13,963 nt of DNA from an uncultured bacterium. GTDB lineage: Bacteria > Actinomycetota > Coriobacteriia > Coriobacteriales > Coriobacteriaceae. This document shows positions 10,921 through 13,963 of the stretch, in pieces. Location: positions 1 through 13,963 of the forward strand of contig CAJMPZ010000055.1 of assembly GCA_905215445.1 (NCBI GenBank), read 5' to 3'. Position 1 is the stretch's first letter. Each line of letters starts with the position of its first letter. The notes beneath the pieces are model-generated. The model did not search any database. It saw only the letters and a program-made list of their open reading frames with translations, and was not told the DNA's origin. The position numbers were made by a program, and so were the translations under genes.

Positions 10921-13220
10921 GTGCGACCGAGCGCAAGCATGTGATGCCTCCGCGGCCCCTGATTCCGTGGACGATGGGCTTGTGTGCCGGCATGTGCATG
11001 AGCTGCATCTTGGTGCTCAACATGGCCGCTGATGCGCTGCTGAGGGAGCGGGCGCCGGCGTTCGGGCCGCTATGGGCTATTCCCGTTGCGGCAGCGGTTT
11101 TCGTTGTGCTGGCTCACTCTTGTGCGAGGCTTGCCCCTTTGAAGCGGTGGCTGTATGCCGCGTCCGTCGGTCTCGTGGCGGGAGCGGTCGTCTCGGCGTG
11201 GTGGGCTGTGGGTGCGCTAAGCGCCTCGAGGGCGCTCGACGGTCGAGCGGCAAGCGGCCTCGAGTTTGTCGTGCAGGGTGATCCATCCATAAACGACGAC
11301 GTGTATTCCTATACCTGCGAGGCACGCGCGGACGGTAAGAACTTGGCAACGGTTCGCCTATCGTGTGATCGTGAGCTCAAGGTCGGGGCGCACGTGCGTG
11401 TTATCGGTCGCGTTTCACGTTTTGAGAACGATGCATATGGACGATCGCGCGTGCTCCGAGGCGAGGAGCGCAAGGTTAAAGCCGTTCGAGTCGTGTCGGT
11501 CGATGAGGGCTCTCCGGTGCCGCTGCTTCGGCTGAGAAATGGGCTGCTTGCGTCCATCGCGCCTGCGACCGACCCGGCGCGTGCGCTCATAGCCGGTGTC
11601 GTCTGCGGTCGTTCGGCCGAGCTGCGCGCCCAGCCGGCGGGCGACTGGTTTTCGGTGACGGGAACGGCGCATCTTATCGCCGTCTCGGGCAGCCATTTGG
11701 CTATCGTGGGGTTTGTAATCGAGGGTGTATTGCAAAAGACTCGGTGCTCACGTGGTCTTCAGCGGGCGATATTGGCGATAACGCTTGTGAGCTATGCTGC
11801 CTTTACGGGCGCGTCTCCCTCGGCCGTGCGTGCGTGCTGCATGGTGTTCGTGACGCTTGTCGTAAACGGCGCGGGGCGTCGTCGGCACGGCCTTTCGGCA
11901 CTCTTCGTAACCATGTCCATCTTTGTGCTACTGCGGCCGACGGTGCTGTTCGAGATGGGCTTTCAACTCTCGTGTGCCAGCGTCTTAGCCATTCTGTGCT
12001 TTTGTCCCTATGCGACCTACGCTTTGGGTGAGCTAGGTGTGCCATCAGGCGTTGCCAGCGTGCTTTCCGTCACGCTGTGCTCACAACTGGCGACACTTCC
12101 CATTACCATTCCTGCCTTCGGTACGTTCTCGCTCATTGCTCCGTTGGCAAATGCGGTCATCGGTCCGGTGGTGAGCGTACTGCTTGCTGTGTCCATAGTG
12201 CTGGTTCCCTTTTCGCTTGTGGGACCGTTGCGGACTTGGGCGCTCGTTGTGCCCATGATTGCCGCCCGTTGCGCGCTGTTTTTCGAGCAGCTGTTTGCCG
12301 CCGTGCCGGGTGCATCCGTGAGCGTGCCGCCCGATAGCATGTGGATTTACCTAGCGCCGTGTTTGCTGGCGGTTCTGCTTGTCCGGTGGCCGCGTCCCCG
12401 AGCACGTCCTATGGCGGTGGGGCTTGCGTGCCTGGTGCTCTTGGCTGCGATTCCGTACGTCTACTGGGATCGATTCGCGCCGCCTTCGGTGACGGTCCTC
12501 GATGTTGGTCAGGCCGATGCGATCTTGGTTCGGCAGGGCTCGACGGTGGTGCTCGTGGATAGCGGGCTCGACGAGCGGGTGGTCACCGCGCTCGTTCGCA
12601 ACAATGTGCATCATATCGATGCCGTCTTTGTGACGCATTGGGATGAGGACCACTGGGGTGGTTTGTCTGCCGTGCTCGAACAGTTTTCGGTCGGAACGAT
12701 TGCCGTGGCGGCGGATGCGCTGGAGGATGCTCCTGCCGAGGTATTGAACCGACCTGGCGTGGAGTATCGGCAGGTGCGCCGTGGGGATACGGTCGACATC
12801 GGCTCATTTTGCGCCCGCGTGATGTGGCCATTCGAGTCCGTGAATGGCGAGGGAAATGAGGACTCGCTTGTCCTGCTGCTCTCTTATGTTCAGGAAGGCA
12901 AGGGCCTGCGAATACTTCTCACCGGTGATGCCGAGCTCGACCAAGAGCGGGAATTCGTGCAGGAGGTGGGGGACATCGATGTCCTTAAACTTGGGCATCA
13001 CGGCTCCAAGGTTTCAGTCGATGGCGAGTTGCTGGACGTCCTGAAGCCCGAGCTTTCCCTCGCAAGCGCCGGTGAGGGGAATCGATACGGACATCCGTCC
13101 GATGCCTGCATCGATGCCGTTAAGGAAGCGGGTGGTGTGTTCGCGTGTACCATCGAACACGGCGACATTACCGTCACACCGACTGCGAATGGCTTTGCGA
13201 TGCGATGCCAGCGACCGTGA
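10917..13220 (+). CDS. comEC: ComEC/Rec2 DNA-uptake membrane channel with metallo-beta-lactamase domain
   Basis: The 767-residue membrane protein is the channel through which single-stranded DNA enters during transformation. The order is two N-terminal membrane segments (about 17-75), a soluble OB-like domain (about 95-200), the competence domain with several helices beginning at the hallmark HLIAVSGSHLA (252-262), and a C-terminal metallo-beta-lactamase domain. The metal motifs are complete: THWDEDH (His574, Asp576, Asp578, His579), LTGDAE (Asp671) and LGHHGSK (His694/695). It may therefore be the nuclease that degrades the non-transforming strand. The start ATG 10917 overlaps the comEA TGA (ATGA) with no separate ribosome site, so it is coupled. 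The length is normal and I see no disruption. holA follows, as in many Gram-positives. Confidence 0.95.
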   Translation: MSATERKHVMPPRPLIPWTMGLCAGMCMSCILVLNMAADALLRERAPAFGPLWAIPVAAAVFVVLAHSCARLAPLKRWLYAASVGLVAGAVVSAWWAVGALSASRALDGRAASGLEFVVQGDPSINDDVYSYTCEARADGKNLATVRLSCDRELKVGAHVRVIGRVSRFENDAYGRSRVLRGEERKVKAVRVVSVDEGSPVPLLRLRNGLLASIAPATDPARALIAGVVCGRSAELRAQPAGDWFSVTGTAHLIAVSGSHLAIVGFVIEGVLQKTRCSRGLQRAILAITLVSYAAFTGASPSAVRACCMVFVTLVVNGAGRRRHGLSALFVTMSIFVLLRPTVLFEMGFQLSCASVLAILCFCPYATYALGELGVPSGVASVLSVTLCSQLATLPITIPAFGTFSLIAPLANAVIGPVVSVLLAVSIVLVPFSLVGPLRTWALVVPMIAARCALFFEQLFAAVPGASVSVPPDSMWIYLAPCLLAVLLVRWPRPRARPMAVGLACLVLLAAIPYVYWDRFAPPSVTVLDVGQADAILVRQGSTVVLVDSGLDERVVTALVRNNVHHIDAVFVTHWDEDHWGGLSAVLEQFSVGTIAVAADALEDAPAEVLNRPGVEYRQVRRGDTVDIGSFCARVMWPFESVNGEGNEDSLVLLLSYVQEGKGLRILLTGDAELDQEREFVQEVGDIDVLKLGHHGSKVSVDGELLDVLKPELSLASAGEGNRYGHPSDACIDAVKEAGGVFACTIEHGDITVTPTANGFAMRCQRP

Positions 13221-13228
13221 CGACGTCG

Positions 13229-13258
13229 TTGGCGTGTGGTGGGCCCCTGGGCTAAAAT
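13229..13258 (+). promoter_or_regulatory. Candidate holA promoter
   Basis: TTGGCG (13229-13234) and TAAAAT (13253-13258) are 18 bases apart. The -10 lies in GCTAAAATG, the same nine bases found at the mihF promoter (7531-7539). A 10-bp palindrome ACGACGTCGT (13220-13229) overlaps the upstream edge. No terminator is seen between comEC and this point. Confidence 0.55.
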
Positions 13259-13298
13259 GGCACGGAACGAATACGAAGGCCTGCGGGAGGGGAGCGCA

Positions 13299-13910
13299 AT
13301 GTCCGAAACCGGTTTGCTGCCGGCATATTTGATCGTCGGTACCGACGGAGTTAAGCGCGACCACGCCGTCTCGCGTATGAAAGCGCGTCTGGAAAAATCG
13401 GGTATGGTCGAGTTCAACCTCGACGAGCGAGACATGACCAAGGACCCCGATATCGAGTCCATTATCGGATCGCTTAACACCTTTCCGATGGGCAGCGAGT
13501 TTCGTCTGGTAATCCTCGATGGCTGCTCAAAGCTCGCCAAGGCGGTCTCGGAGCCGCTCGTTGGGTATCTGGCGAGTCCCAGCCCAACAACGGTCTGCCT
13601 CATCATCGCCGACTCACTTGCCAAGAATACGCGCCTGTATAAGGCAATCGCCAAGATCGACAAGAAGGCTATCGTCGATTGCTCGGGTACCAAGCGCTGG
13701 GAACTGCCTCGCCGTGTTCAGCAGATGGCGACGCAGCGCGGTAAGTCGATTTCGACGGCGGCCGCCGAGGAGCTCGTCTCGCGTTCGGGCGAAAACACGC
13801 GCATGCTCGATAACGACTTGGCTAAGCTTGCCCAGATGGTCGAGTCGCCCCAGATTGAACTTGCCGATGTTGAGCGCTGGATTGTACGTACGGCCGAGGT
13901 CCAACCCTGA
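13299..13910 (+). CDS. holA: DNA polymerase III delta subunit, truncated at the 3' end
   Basis: ATG 13299 follows a strong GGGAGGGGAG site by about 6-14 bases. The 203 residues match the N-terminal two domains of the clamp-loader delta subunit: the start LPAYLIVGTDGVKRDHAV, the core FRLVILDGCSKLAKAVSEPLVGYL and the lid-like region SRSGENTRMLDNDLAKLAQM (162-180), ending VERWIVRTAEVQP. Delta opens the beta sliding clamp and is normally about 320-345 residues. The third (collar) domain, which holds it in the clamp-loader ring, is absent because TGA occurs at 13908-13910, and the following DNA is AT-rich and unlike holA in any frame. This is either an insertion, a rearrangement or an assembly joint. 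holA is usually essential, so a complete copy is expected elsewhere if the truncation is real. The position after comEC is the common one. Confidence 0.85.
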   Translation: MSETGLLPAYLIVGTDGVKRDHAVSRMKARLEKSGMVEFNLDERDMTKDPDIESIIGSLNTFPMGSEFRLVILDGCSKLAKAVSEPLVGYLASPSPTTVCLIIADSLAKNTRLYKAIAKIDKKAIVDCSGTKRWELPRRVQQMATQRGKSISTAAAEELVSRSGENTRMLDNDLAKLAQMVESPQIELADVERWIVRTAEVQP

Positions 13911-13963
13911 TAAATAAAGGAGATAACCAATTTCTTGAATTACCTCCTCTACCAACCATTTAT
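13911..13963. other. AT-rich segment of foreign character replacing the holA 3' end
   Basis: Composition drops to about 30 percent GC from the high GC of holA at about 13907-13911. The plus strand has AAGGAG (13917-13922) and, 12 bases later, a TTG (13935) opening a frame reading NYLLYQPF to the window edge. The minus strand is also open as VEEVIQEIGYLLYLS. An imperfect dyad GGAGATAA/TTACCTCC (13919-13926, 13940-13947) is present. It looks like the edge of a mobile element, but it is too short to identify. Confidence 0.5.

Noticed and set aside
1..13963. CRISPR arrays, tRNA or rRNA genes, prophage or toxin-antitoxin genes
   Set aside because: No regularly spaced repeats, cloverleaf-like segments, rRNA signatures or recognisable phage or toxin proteins were seen on either strand.

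Overview
The window looks like chromosomal DNA from a high-GC Gram-positive gut anaerobe of the Coriobacteriia, most likely Collinsella or a close relative. This is inferred from high GC with strong C/G third positions, an actinobacterial-type MihF gene beside gmk and rpoZ, a class 1B dihydroorotate dehydrogenase pair (PyrK/PyrD), an LAxTG-type sortase signal, and familiar protein sequences. No database search was possible.

Layout. (1) 1-186: the C-terminal tail of a cell-wall-anchored surface protein. (2) 211-1241: an IS3-family (IS150-like) element with clear terminal inverted repeats and an internal deletion joining a truncated orfA to a 5'-truncated orfB. Its left end carries a perfect 13-bp terminator-like hairpin that also buries the orfA ribosome binding site. 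(3) 1280-1568, minus strand: rpmB (ribosomal protein bL28, four-cysteine zinc form) with its own terminator and a structured 3' UTR. (4) 1860-7446: a pyrimidine operon, pyrR-pyrB-pyrC-pyrK-pyrD-pyrF, preceded by a leader that folds into competing antiterminator and terminator hairpins and closed by a long terminator hairpin. It encodes ATCase, dihydroorotase, the two DHODH subunits and OMP decarboxylase. carAB and pyrE are not here. (5) 7530-10036: mihF-gmk-rpoZ-thiI, packed almost without gaps behind an extended -10 promoter and ended by a strong terminator. (6) 10037-13220: a promoter region with dyad symmetry, then comEA-comEC, which encode the DNA receptor and membrane channel for DNA uptake. 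(7) 13253-13910: holA (clamp-loader delta subunit), cut off after 203 codons where the sequence changes abruptly to AT-rich DNA that runs to the window end.

Most genes are ordinary housekeeping genes and I see no new multi-gene system. The points most worth a second look are the RNA switch in front of pyrR, the self-insulating left end of the IS, and the truncation of the normally essential holA by foreign-looking DNA (or an assembly joint) at 13908-13963.
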